Origin: GCA-2718845 sp913041905
Lineage (GTDB): Bacteria; Pseudomonadota; Gammaproteobacteria; GCA-002705445; GCA-002716945
NCBI GenBank assembly: GCA_913041905.1
Contig: CAJWJQ010000015.1
Coordinates: 1 to 24,765, forward strand
Direction of reading: 5' to 3'
Length of the DNA stretch: 24,765 nt
Under the pieces are notes generated by a model. The model was given only the letters and a program-made list of their open reading frames with translations. It was not told the origin of the DNA and ran no database searches. Shown here piece by piece: positions 1 through 7,044 of this stretch. Positions within the stretch are counted from its first letter, which is position 1. Every line of letters begins with the position of its first letter. The position numbers and the translations under genes are program-made.

Positions 1-116
1 TGGGAAGAGCTAAAGGAAAACATTTCTTAGTTTATAATGGTTCTGAAAATATAGAGTTTGATGATAAACCTGAACTAAGACCTGAAAACGCACCTGACGT
101 TTGGAAACGGAGATAG
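1..116 (+). CDS. C-terminal end of an unidentified protein (partial)
   Basis: An open frame enters from the left edge (first whole codon at base 3) and ends at TAG 114-116, giving 37 residues that finish in ...NAPDVWKRR. The tail is hydrophilic and charged, with no transmembrane segment. It reads like real coding sequence: no stop in frame and a mix of Gly, Pro, Trp and charged residues unlike a random AT-rich frame. I do not recognise the family from this fragment. It converges on the coiled-coil gene at 145-1623 with a 28-base gap that holds no hairpin terminator. Confidence 0.6.
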   Translation, partial: GRAKGKHFLVYNGSENIEFDDKPELRPENAPDVWKRR

Positions 117-144
117 GTGGTATTAAAACAGACAAATTCAGGAT

Positions 145-1623
145 TTATACTCTATTCGTAAGAATCTCTTTTATAAAAGGATATTTCTTATAAAGAACGT
201 TTGCTTGTCTTTGTTCCTGAGAAATTACTTTTTGTGCTTCATTGTTCTTATTTTCTAATTCTTGAATATTCGACTTCTCTGTTGAAATTCTCTCATTGGC
301 AGCTTTAATATTCTCAAGACATTTCTCTTCAAGAAGTTCAAGAGCTTTAGTAATTATTTTTATTAACGGTTGAAGCGAAGACTTATGATCATTTATCATA
401 TCTTCTTGGACAATTATCTCAGATAATTTCTTTTCTGCTTTGCGTTTAAAAAATGTCTTGCCTTCATTGATGTTTTTGTATTGTTTCTCATTAATTAAAC
501 GATATATCAAATCAGCTCTCACCTTTAAAAAATAATCAACGCCTAGTTTTGATGCATTTTTCTCTATAATAGATGAAATGAATCCGACTCCTTCATTTTT
601 TTTATTAAGCAAATGTTTATATCTTTCAAGAGTTTTGTAATAAAAACATGCTGGATAAAATATATTTCCTCTAGCATATTCGAGATCGTTAAACCATGGT
701 ATTTTTTCCGTTGCATATTTACAATCGTTGACATACTTGAGAACCAAGCCATCACACATTCCTTCGTCCATATATTCTTTTTTATAGTCTTTAATTTTTT
801 TTTCTTCTTTTTCAAATTCTTCATAAAAATCATCTTTAGAGATAAATGCCTTTTCTCTAATTTTTCTATCATTTTCGAAATAAGCTTGGTCTTGTTTAAA
901 AAGAATTACAAGTGAATAGAGTGGGTTTTCAACGCACTCATTAACCCATGTTTTAAAATTATTTATTATCTTTTCATGATCAGCAATTATTTTTTCATCT
1001 TCTCTTATGCTATTTTTTTTTGTTTTAATTTCTTTTTTTGTTTCTCTAATTTCAGACTCTTCATCTGTTTCTAATATACCTAGGACCTCTTCAAAGTCTT
1101 TTTTATGTTGATCATTAAAGGCATTTTGAGATGTATTAATATCTGACTCAATGTTTTCGAGTACATTAGATATAAATTTTTTATCCTCCATGCTAGATGC
1201 TATTGACGAATCAATGTTATTTTTTTTTATACATGCTAGCAAGCTAGTAAGTTTAAAATATTTATTAAGTAAATCCTCAGATTTATTTTTACAGAGCTTT
1301 TCATATTCTTCACTTATATTAAAAAAAGTATCTCTTATAAGTTCATTTTGTTGTTTTTCTTCATATTCTACTTGCTGTTGTTCAGCTATTTCAGATTGAA
1401 CTCTCAGTTGACCTTCAGCCAACCTATTTCCTTTCCTTGTTAGCTCGTTAGCTTCTTCTGCTTTAGCTTCTAATTTTCCTAACCCAGAATTTATAGCGGA
1501 AGTCATCCGTTGTTGATTTTCTTGTACAACCTCTAAGTTTTTATTAATTTTATGATTTGTATATAAATTACCTGCCATCAATATATTGTTTAGACGAGCT
1601 TGTGATTCTTGTGTATTAGCCAT
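145..1623 (-). CDS. Hypothetical coiled-coil cytoplasmic protein (492 aa)
   Basis: The family is not recognised. The protein has no signal peptide and no clear membrane segment. It is rich in Lys, Glu, Asn and Gln, with long helical, heptad-like stretches at about residues 25-110, 185-225, 262-285 and 395-475. Between them lies a more globular middle (about 230-390) with aromatic residues and several Cys (230, 290, 301, 326). This layout suits a self-associating scaffold or filament-like protein, but that is inference from composition only. The ATG at 1623 is the first codon of the open frame. A nine-T run at 795-803 (A9 in the coding strand) could allow slippage. The gene is divergent from the small membrane protein at 1686; the 62-base spacer contains a 19-base palindrome. 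A structural prediction and a remote-homology search would be needed to go further. Confidence 0.75.
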   Translation of the reverse strand: MANTQESQARLNNILMAGNLYTNHKINKNLEVVQENQQRMTSAINSGLGKLEAKAEEANELTRKGNRLAEGQLRVQSEIAEQQQVEYEEKQQNELIRDTFFNISEEYEKLCKNKSEDLLNKYFKLTSLLACIKKNNIDSSIASSMEDKKFISNVLENIESDINTSQNAFNDQHKKDFEEVLGILETDEESEIRETKKEIKTKKNSIREDEKIIADHEKIINNFKTWVNECVENPLYSLVILFKQDQAYFENDRKIREKAFISKDDFYEEFEKEEKKIKDYKKEYMDEGMCDGLVLKYVNDCKYATEKIPWFNDLEYARGNIFYPACFYYKTLERYKHLLNKKNEGVGFISSIIEKNASKLGVDYFLKVRADLIYRLINEKQYKNINEGKTFFKRKAEKKLSEIIVQEDMINDHKSSLQPLIKIITKALELLEEKCLENIKAANERISTEKSNIQELENKNNEAQKVISQEQRQANVLYKKYPFIKEILTNRV

Positions 1624-1662
1624 AAATCTTTTATTTCGAGTAAATTAAACTACATTTAAATC

Positions 1663-1681
1663 ATATTTTATCATAAAATAT
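1663..1681. promoter_or_regulatory. 19-base perfect palindrome between divergent genes
   Basis: The bases read ATATTTTAT-C-ATAAAATAT: two 9-base arms around a single central base. It lies in the 62-base spacer between the coiled-coil gene and the two-helix membrane protein, 4 bases before the latter's ATG. It overlaps the possible -10 (TAAAAT, 1674-1679) of that gene. It could be an operator controlling both genes. In sequence this AT-rich, palindromes arise by chance, so the call is tentative. Confidence 0.3.
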
Positions 1682-1685
1682 TACT

Positions 1686-1985
1686 ATGAATGTATATATT
1701 GAGCGAATTAAAAAATGGAAAAAGTCCAATATTGTATTTATTGCATTGTTATTTTTAATAATCTATATACTCCATACAGATGGTCCTGCTGACTTTTCTC
1801 TTGGCTCTTTTTTAACAACGGTTGTATTCATTGTTGTTTTAACTCTACCGTACGCAATCATGATAATTGTTATTGATATAGCTACATCTAAAACAAACCA
1901 AGTTTTAGAGAAAAGATCTGAGATTAAGAAAGAACAAAAGGCAGTTGAAAAAAAGGAAGTTGAAAATATAGATTTAGATCTTTAG
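1686..1985 (+). CDS. Small membrane protein with two predicted helices (99 aa)
   Basis: The family is not recognised. There is a basic N-terminus (IERIKKWKK), then a hydrophobic segment at about residues 15-29 (NIVFIALLFLIIYIL), a short loop containing DGPADFS, a second long hydrophobic segment at about 42-66, and a charged helical tail (about 68-95) rich in Lys and Glu. The positive-inside rule suggests both ends are cytoplasmic, with the tail free to interact with a partner. The divergently transcribed coiled-coil protein next door is a candidate partner, on context alone. The ATG at 1686 has no Shine-Dalgarno sequence; a TAAAAT hexamer ends 6 bases upstream, so the mRNA could be leaderless. 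The next gene converges after a 24-base gap. Confidence 0.7.
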   Translation: MNVYIERIKKWKKSNIVFIALLFLIIYILHTDGPADFSLGSFLTTVVFIVVLTLPYAIMIIVIDIATSKTNQVLEKRSEIKKEQKAVEKKEVENIDLDL

Positions 1986-2009
1986 ATTCAAATGTATTTG
2001 ATAGTTACG

Positions 2010-2777
2010 CTATACTAATTTATTTATCAGCTCACCTATTCCTTCTACAGTGACTTGAATGGTGTCTCCTTCATTCATTGGACCTAAACCTGCATTAGTT
2101 CCACATGCTATTATATCGCCAGGATATAAACTCATGTCTTTAGATAAGTAACTTACAATCTCATATACATTAAAAAACATATCGTTAGTATTATAATCCT
2201 GAACGGTATTTCCATTTAGTTTTGATATAATTTGAAGATTCATTGGGTCAATGTCTGTTTCTATTCCAGGGCCAAATATACCAAACGTATCAAAACTTTT
2301 AGATCTCGTCCATTGGTCAAATGTTGGATCTTTTTTAACTAAATCCATACCTGTTACGTCATTGATGCATGTGTAACCAAATATATAGTCATTAGCTTGG
2401 TCTGCTTCTATGTCTTTGCAATGTTTTCCGATAACAATTCCTAATTCACCTTCATAAAATATTGCTTCATTATAAAATTTCGGTCGAACAATATTTTTTC
2501 CTGGCTCTAAAACACATGAAATCGCTTTGTTTAAATATAAAGGGTTATTTGGTTTTGATAGACCTTTCTCATCAGCTAATGTCTTATAATTATTCCAAAG
2601 CGCTATTATTTTTGTTGGCTCGCATGGATTTAGCTTTGTTGTTTCTGCTGCATTAATTATACTATCTGTTTTTTGAGGGTTATTAAAAATGTCACCTTCA
2701 AATACGGTAATATTTTCCTCATTAACCGTACCTATATGTTTATTATTATTGTGTTCAAACCTAATCCAATGTGCCAT
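2010..2777 (-). CDS. Fumarylacetoacetate hydrolase (FAH) family protein
   Basis: The 255-residue protein matches the FAH/5-carboxymethyl-2-hydroxymuconate isomerase fold family, soluble metal-dependent enzymes that hydrolyse, decarboxylate or isomerise beta-keto or 2-oxo acids. The usual acidic metal ligands are visible as E109 and E111 (FYEGELGIVIG) and D140 (CINDVTGMD). The family segment RSKSFDTFGIFGP (about 158-170) and the C-terminal LYPGDIIACGTNAG loop are also present. The substrate cannot be told from sequence: relatives include acylpyruvases, oxaloacetate decarboxylases and hydratases of aromatic catabolism, and no catabolic neighbours are present. The start is ATG 2777; an AGGAA lies 13 bases upstream and a TATAAT at 2815-2820 could serve as its -10. 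It is divergent from the GT9 gene at 2853. Confidence 0.88.
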   Translation of the reverse strand: MAHWIRFEHNNNKHIGTVNEENITVFEGDIFNNPQKTDSIINAAETTKLNPCEPTKIIALWNNYKTLADEKGLSKPNNPLYLNKAISCVLEPGKNIVRPKFYNEAIFYEGELGIVIGKHCKDIEADQANDYIFGYTCINDVTGMDLVKKDPTFDQWTRSKSFDTFGIFGPGIETDIDPMNLQIISKLNGNTVQDYNTNDMFFNVYEIVSYLSKDMSLYPGDIIACGTNAGLGPMNEGDTIQVTVEGIGELINKLV

Positions 2778-2835
2778 TATTTTATAATTCCTATGATTTA
2801 GTTAAAATAATTATATTATATAATGTAATTTAGGC

Positions 2836-2841
2836 TATATT
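2836..2841 (+). promoter_or_regulatory. Possible -10 element (TATATT) for the GT9 gene
   Basis: TATATT lies 11 bases before ATG 2853 (14 before the in-frame ATG 2856), so transcription would begin only a few bases before the start codon. No convincing -35 is visible. The placement resembles the extended -10 elements seen at other transcription-unit starts in this window. Confidence 0.3.
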
Positions 2842-2852
2842 CTAAACTAGAA

Positions 2853-3872
2853 ATGATGGTAAAACAAAGTAAAAAAGTTTTGGTTATAAGATGCGGGTTG
2901 CTCGGTGATACAGTAGATGCTACATCGGTAATTGAGCCTTTAATTGATTATTTCGGCAAAGAAGTTGAAATACATTGGGTTTCCAAACCTGGTATTGCTG
3001 ATTTATTTAAGTTTGATAAAAGAGTTAAAAAAGTTTATATGCTTAGACATACCAAACTACCGTATTATTTAAATATAGATAAATTTAGAATCATATTAAA
3101 TTCTCTAACTAACCCCTATGAATTAATACTTAATTTAGAAATAGGAAAAAAATTTAATGATATAGTAAAATTAACTAAAGCCAAAAACAAAATAGGCATG
3201 CCATACAGTCATATATTAGATGATATATTTAAAGAGCATAGGGTAAACCATCAGCTGAGAATACTTAATCAATTCTATGATAAATATGATAAAGAGAAAG
3301 CAAAACCTTCAATTGTTGGTGTTAAGTATGATGAAATAAAAGATAAATTTCCTATTAAAGAAAAATATATTGTTATGTGTCCAACCAATAGTCATGTTGG
3401 AAATGAAAATCATAGAGGGTATAGGTCATGGCCAGCTATGCATTGGAAGGAATTAATTTCTCAAATTTTAAACAAGACTGATTTAAATATTATATTAGTT
3501 GGAAACAAAGATGAAAAAGAATATTTTAATATCTTCTACCCTTTAACTAAAAGAGTTTTTGATATTTCTGGAACAACGTCAGTGCCAGAACTTATTACTA
3601 TTATGAAACATTCTAACTATGTTGTGGCAACTGATAGTGGTAGTGTGCATATAGCAGGTGCTGTAGCAAAAAATATCGTGTCTATACACGGGCCAACAAA
3701 TTCATTTCAATCTGCACCATTTAGTACTAAAAAAAATAATGTAAAAATAGCGTCACTAAATTTAAAATGCAGCCCATGTTATGATACCAATGTTATAAAA
3801 ATGTGCGAAAAAAATATTTGTATGTATGATTTAAAAGCAGACGAAATATTTCAATTAATTAAAGAGTTTTAA
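2853..3872 (+). CDS. Glycosyltransferase family 9 (heptosyltransferase-like)
   Basis: This 339-residue protein has the GT9 (GT-B fold) features of lipopolysaccharide heptosyltransferases. The N-terminal strand and glycine loop read VLVIRCGLLGDTVDA. The donor-binding C-terminal half carries RSWPAMHWKELI, the DSGSVHIAGA motif (ADP-heptose site in the family), GPTNSFQSAPF, and a Cys-bearing CSPCYDTNVIKMCEKNICM segment typical of GT9 proteins. GT9 enzymes transfer heptose, or sometimes another sugar, to the core of lipopolysaccharide on the inner face of the inner membrane. It stands apart from the main glycan locus at 12033-17867, so its acceptor is unknown. The start may be ATG 2853 or the adjacent ATG 2856. 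Its TAA overlaps the stop of the convergent 85-residue gene inside a shared TTAA. Confidence 0.88.
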   Translation: MMVKQSKKVLVIRCGLLGDTVDATSVIEPLIDYFGKEVEIHWVSKPGIADLFKFDKRVKKVYMLRHTKLPYYLNIDKFRIILNSLTNPYELILNLEIGKKFNDIVKLTKAKNKIGMPYSHILDDIFKEHRVNHQLRILNQFYDKYDKEKAKPSIVGVKYDEIKDKFPIKEKYIVMCPTNSHVGNENHRGYRSWPAMHWKELISQILNKTDLNIILVGNKDEKEYFNIFYPLTKRVFDISGTTSVPELITIMKHSNYVVATDSGSVHIAGAVAKNIVSIHGPTNSFQSAPFSTKKNNVKIASLNLKCSPCYDTNVIKMCEKNICMYDLKADEIFQLIKEF

Positions 3873-4126
3873 TTTTTAGATTTTCTCTTAATTATATATC
3901 TACTTATATATGCAAAACTAGATTCACCATGCTCTTTTTTGAATCCAGACTCCTCTATAGATTCACATAAATTATTTAATTTTTTATTTATTTTTTCAGA
4001 AATTTTTGAATATTTTCCTAAGTCTTTCATTAAAAGAATAATTATAAATACTAATATTGGGAACATTATTTGTGATGTTACAGAATAACTATGAATAAAT
4101 TGTTCTAGCAAATTATTTGCATCCAT
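3869..4126 (-). CDS. Small single-pass membrane protein (85 aa)
   Basis: The family is not recognised. A short N-terminal stretch (about residues 1-17) is followed by one strong hydrophobic segment at about 18-34 (SQIMFPILVFIIILLM) and a basic, helical C-terminal half ending in KRKSKN, which should be cytoplasmic. The ATG at 4126 lies inside the 3' end of the upstream secreted-protein gene (14-base overlap, different frame). That implies translational coupling and perhaps a shared envelope role. At the other end, the stop overlaps the stop of the convergent GT9 gene by 4 bases. Overlap on both sides makes it less secure than its neighbours, but the clean membrane-plus-basic-tail pattern supports a real gene. 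Confidence 0.65.
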   Translation of the reverse strand: MDANNLLEQFIHSYSVTSQIMFPILVFIIILLMKDLGKYSKISEKINKKLNNLCESIEESGFKKEHGESSFAYISRYIIKRKSKN

Positions 4127-4952
4127 TTGCGGAATAGGTAGCTCTATTATTTAATGAGCACGCCATTTGTTCCATTTTAGTTTCCACACCATTAACTAAT
4201 TCAAGATCTTTTGTTCGTGCGTCAGAAAGATTTATCTCATTCATTTCATATGATTTCCATAAACTAATTCTGTTTTCTAATGTTGTGTTAACAACATCGT
4301 AGTGAGCCCTTTGAATTTTAGACATTTCATTGGTAAATGAATCTATTGATTTATTGCTATCATATGTGCATTGCAGATACTCTGATGATTCTGAAGCTTT
4401 GAGTCCCATGGATGCTAGTTTTTTAGTCCTTATTTGTCCCTCATTAGAAAATTCACATTGCGTAAATAAATCATGCGCATGTGCCCTTGCTTCCGAAAAG
4501 TTATATTCCGGGAATCTCATGTATATCTGATCTGAAATTAGTTCTCCATTTTTTGCTACATCATGATCCATGTTGCTACTTAGAATAACTTTTATTTCAT
4601 TATCACCTTCAGGTATTGATTTAAGAAATAATCTCTCGTTATATACTCTTGTTATAAAATTCCTATTGATGTAAAGCTTTCCGTACCCTGTCCAAGCGTT
4701 ATTATCCTTCATATCTCTTTCTGGTGTAAATTTAAAATTTTTTATTTGTGACTGTAACTGAAAAAAAGGGCCAATCTTATGTAGAGTGATTTTAATTTCA
4801 GGAGCTTTATCTTGTGTTGCTTCTACTTTGGGATTGTAATATTCTTTCCAAAATTTTATTCTTTCTTCTTGTGTACGTTCCATTGGTCCATCAGCCAATG
4901 CGACTGTGGAAAATAATATAAGAAAAAAAACTGCTAATCTATTTGTTATCAT
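4113..4952 (-). CDS. Secreted (periplasmic) protein of unknown function
   Basis: I place the start at ATG 4952, giving 279 residues that begin MITNRLAVFFLILFSTVALA-DG, a classical Sec signal peptide with a cleavage site after ALA. A longer frame starts at TTG 4973, but it would put seven extra residues before the signal peptide and has no ribosome site. The mature protein has a middle region (roughly residues 80-140 from this ATG) containing GYGKLYINRNFITRVYNERLFLK, then SIPEGDNEIKVILSSNMDHD. This recalls small beta-sandwich domains of the pattern G-h-a-h-L-Y-x-N-G...R-x-Y...L-P-x-G-x-H-x-h-x-V-x-L-x-x-N-x-H found in secreted proteins; the resemblance is from memory and moderate. Four Cys in the second half could form disulphides. 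It overlaps the Nudix gene upstream and the 85-residue membrane protein downstream by 14 bases each, consistent with a co-transcribed trio. Confidence 0.7.
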   Translation of the reverse strand: MITNRLAVFFLILFSTVALADGPMERTQEERIKFWKEYYNPKVEATQDKAPEIKITLHKIGPFFQLQSQIKNFKFTPERDMKDNNAWTGYGKLYINRNFITRVYNERLFLKSIPEGDNEIKVILSSNMDHDVAKNGELISDQIYMRFPEYNFSEARAHAHDLFTQCEFSNEGQIRTKKLASMGLKASESSEYLQCTYDSNKSIDSFTNEMSKIQRAHYDVVNTTLENRISLWKSYEMNEINLSDARTKDLELVNGVETKMEQMACSLNNRATYSANGCK

Positions 4953-5517
4953 ATTGCTTATCAATAGTTTCAAAGTGTATATTCATATTACCATTTTTTA
5001 AATCTTGATAATATAATTTAATAGCTCTTAAAATTACTGAAAAAGCAATATTATCCCATGGTATCTGCTCTTGTGAAAAAAGTTTTACTTCTTCACTTTC
5101 TATTCCTGCTGAGAATTTTCCATCAGCAAGGTCACCTTGATAAATCATGTAAATCTGGCTTATATTGGGCAAATTACACATCATAAATAATTTTGTGTTA
5201 TGAGATTTTGCGCCAGCTTCTTCCATTGTTTCTCTCAATGCGCCTTCTTCAACTGTTTCATTATTTTCCAAAAACCCTGCTGGTAATGTCCAGTATCCTA
5301 ATCTTGGCTCAGTAGCTCTTTTGCATAATAAAATTTTATCTTCCCAAGTTAATAAGCATCCGGATACTAATTTTGGATTATCATAAAATATGGCTCCACA
5401 TTTATTACATACTGCTCTTTCCCTATTATCATCGTGTGGTATTTTTATAGATATTGACGATGCACAATACGAGCAGTATTTTTGTTTTGACGATTTTTGT
5501 TTAGTAGAATTTTTCAC
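4939..5517 (-). CDS. Zinc-ribbon Nudix hydrolase (FAD diphosphatase-like)
   Basis: This 192-residue protein opens with a zinc ribbon (C15, C18, C37, C40) followed by a Nudix domain. The Nudix box runs at residues 81-103, with G81, E87, R95-E96, E99-E100 and G102 in the GX5EX7REUXEEXGU pattern. The conserved ribbon-Nudix junction (NKCGAIFYDNPKLVSG), WTLPAGFLE and ESEEVKLFSQEQIPWDNIAFS resemble the family containing plant NUDX23, an FAD diphosphatase; E. coli NudC-type features are not evident. A role in trimming FAD, ADP-ribose or a related dinucleotide is likely but unproven. The start is GTG 5517, well supported by a GAGG Shine-Dalgarno (plus-strand 5524-5527) six bases upstream. The gene begins only 16 bases after the tRNA-Glu 3' end, so its mRNA probably arises by processing of a gltX-tRNA-Nudix transcript. 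Confidence 0.88.
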   Translation of the reverse strand: MKNSTKQKSSKQKYCSYCASSISIKIPHDDNRERAVCNKCGAIFYDNPKLVSGCLLTWEDKILLCKRATEPRLGYWTLPAGFLENNETVEEGALRETMEEAGAKSHNTKLFMMCNLPNISQIYMIYQGDLADGKFSAGIESEEVKLFSQEQIPWDNIAFSVILRAIKLYYQDLKNGNMNIHFETIDKQYDNK

Positions 5518-5533
5518 GTAAAGCCTCGGTATA

Positions 5534-5606
5534 CATCCCCAAGGGGAGTCGAACCCCTGTTGCCGAGATGAAAACCCGGTGTCCTAGGCCTCTAGACGAT
5601 GGGGAC
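5534..5606 (-). tRNA. tRNA-Glu (anticodon UUC)
   Basis: Read on the minus strand, the 73 bases form a full cloverleaf. The acceptor is GTCCCCA paired with TGGGGAT, with discriminator G. The D arm contains AGAGGCCTAGGAC, the anticodon arm is CCGGG/CTCGG around loop TTTTCAT (anticodon TTC), and the T arm is AGGGG-TTCGACT-CCCCT. It is very close to E. coli tRNA-Glu. CCA is not encoded: TAT follows the discriminator. The first acceptor pair is G1-U72 rather than the usual G1-C72. It lies between gltX and the Nudix gene on the same strand. Confidence 0.97.
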
Positions 5607-5639
5607 ATATTATAAAAATACTAGTTTTTATTAGCAAAT

Positions 5640-5645
5640 ATTATA
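5640..5645 (-). promoter_or_regulatory. Possible -10 (TATAAT) upstream of tRNA-Glu
   Basis: On the minus strand TATAAT lies 33 bases before the tRNA 5' end, which would give a leader of about 27 bases. The bases 17 upstream (TCGCTA) are a poor -35. The 80-base gltX-tRNA spacer shows no clear terminator, so the tRNA may also be made by read-through from gltX. Confidence 0.3.
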
Positions 5646-5686
5646 CATATAAATTAAATAGGTAGCGAATGCTTTTTGCTCATTTC

Positions 5687-7039
5687 CTAGCTAATAAATG
5701 ACTTAAAACTATTAAGCCTTGCAAGTGATCTATCTTTACCCAAAATAAAACATAATTCATCAATAGAAGGCGCTTTAAGTCTACCTGTTAAGCCAAATCT
5801 TACTACCGGTCCTACATCTTTAAATTTAAGCGCTAACTCTTCACACACTTGTTTAATATTATTACTTATTATAGATTGATCTAAAAAGTCAATTGACTCA
5901 AATTTTATAATTATTTTTTCAAGTATAAGTTTAGAGTTTTCCACATTTAATTTTTTATAATCATCACTGTTATAATCAATCTCATCTACAAAATAATAAG
6001 TTAAACTATTAGCTATATTTTTTAGATTGTAGTCTCTTTCAATTCCTAGGCTTAAAATATTTTCAAGATAAGTATGGTCGTCGACTTCAATTTTTAGTTG
6101 ATTAAGATATGGCATAATCATATTTGCTATTTCTGATATTTTCTTGGTTTTAATATAATGTTGATTTAGCCAATTTAATTTATCATAGTCAAAGATAGCC
6201 GAAGATTTAGTAACTCTTTCAATAGTGAAGAGTTTGACTAGTTCATTCATAGAAAAAAATTCTTGATCTCCATGAGACCATCCTGTTTTAGCTAGATAAT
6301 TTATTAATGCTTCTTTTAAATATCCATCTTGTAAAAAACTATTAATATCCACAGCCCCATGACGTTTTGACAATCTTTTGCCATCTGTGCCATGTATCAT
6401 TGGAAGGTGTCCAAAAAAAGGAGTCTCCTCATCTAAGGCATCAAAAATATTTTTTTGTACAGCAGCATTACTCAAATGGTCATCGCCACGTATTATGTGC
6501 GTAATGCCAAAATCTATATCATCAACAACAGAAGTTAGATTATATGTGGGAACACCATTTGAACGTAAAATTACAACATCATGAAATGTTTTGGGTTCAA
6601 AAATAATTTTTCCATGAACTAAATCTTCTATCTCTATTGTTTTGTCTCTTTGGTTTTTAAAACGTATCACGTGACCATCTTTGTTTAGTCTATTTTTATA
6701 TTGAACATCTAAATTAGTATCCTTTGTTTTTTCATTGACTTTTATTTGATCATAATAAGCTAAATCCTTCTGTAGCAAAGATTCTATTTTATCGATATAA
6801 ATTTCAAATCTTTCTGATTGATAAATTAAATCTTTATCAGAGTTAATGCCAAGTATATCAAGCGAAGATATAATAGAATCACAAAATTCTTTTGTGCTTC
6901 TTGATGTGTCAGTATCATCTATCCTTATAATAAATTCTCCATCTTGGCTTTTAGCAAATAACCAAGAAAACAGAGCTGTTCTAACTCCACCTATATGGAG
7001 CCATCCAGTTGGACTAGGGGCAAATCTTGTTCTTATCAT
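5687..7039 (-). CDS. gltX: Glutamyl-tRNA synthetase
   Basis: This class I aminoacyl-tRNA synthetase charges tRNA-Glu with glutamate in the cytoplasm. The N-terminus RTRFAPSPTGWLHIGG holds the HIGH-type signature at residues 15-18. The KMSKS-type loop is KRLSKRHG at 221-228, and GVPTYNLTSVVDD with HIIRGDDHLSN are the usual active-site blocks. At 450 residues it is near the usual family length. The region that binds zinc in E. coli GluRS (after AYYD, about residues 94-125) has no cysteine, so this is a zinc-free form. Whether it also charges tRNA-Gln cannot be decided here. The start is ATG 7039, without a Shine-Dalgarno sequence. It follows pmbA by five bases and precedes tRNA-Glu(UUC), its own substrate, on the same strand. 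Confidence 0.97.
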   Translation of the reverse strand: MIRTRFAPSPTGWLHIGGVRTALFSWLFAKSQDGEFIIRIDDTDTSRSTKEFCDSIISSLDILGINSDKDLIYQSERFEIYIDKIESLLQKDLAYYDQIKVNEKTKDTNLDVQYKNRLNKDGHVIRFKNQRDKTIEIEDLVHGKIIFEPKTFHDVVILRSNGVPTYNLTSVVDDIDFGITHIIRGDDHLSNAAVQKNIFDALDEETPFFGHLPMIHGTDGKRLSKRHGAVDINSFLQDGYLKEALINYLAKTGWSHGDQEFFSMNELVKLFTIERVTKSSAIFDYDKLNWLNQHYIKTKKISEIANMIMPYLNQLKIEVDDHTYLENILSLGIERDYNLKNIANSLTYYFVDEIDYNSDDYKKLNVENSKLILEKIIIKFESIDFLDQSIISNNIKQVCEELALKFKDVGPVVRFGLTGRLKAPSIDELCFILGKDRSLARLNSFKSFIS

Positions 7040-7044
7040 AATTA

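Noticed and set aside
795..803. Nine-T run in the coiled-coil gene (and A9 at 11132-11140 in the GT2 gene) as phase-variation sites
   Set aside because: Both frames are intact and short homopolymers are expected in DNA this AT-rich; there is no evidence of switching.
613..915. Phe-rich plus-strand frame of 100 codons
   Set aside because: It is antisense to the Lys/Glu-rich coiled-coil gene; poly-Phe is the mirror of poly-Lys codons, with no independent support.
4953..4973. TTG 4973 as start of the secreted protein
   Set aside because: It puts seven residues before a good signal peptide, uses a rare start and increases overlap with the Nudix gene; ATG 4952 fits better.
5534..5606. tRNA-Glu 3' end as an integration (att) site
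   Set aside because: No integrase, repeated tRNA fragment or foreign cargo lies beside it; the flanks are housekeeping genes.
5609..5614. TATAAT immediately before tRNA-Glu as its promoter
   Set aside because: Transcription would begin inside the mature tRNA; the copy at 5640-5645 is better placed.
5661..5680. AGC-GAAT-GCT followed by T-run as an intrinsic terminator
   Set aside because: The stem is only three pairs and the T-run lies on the plus strand, opposite to gltX.
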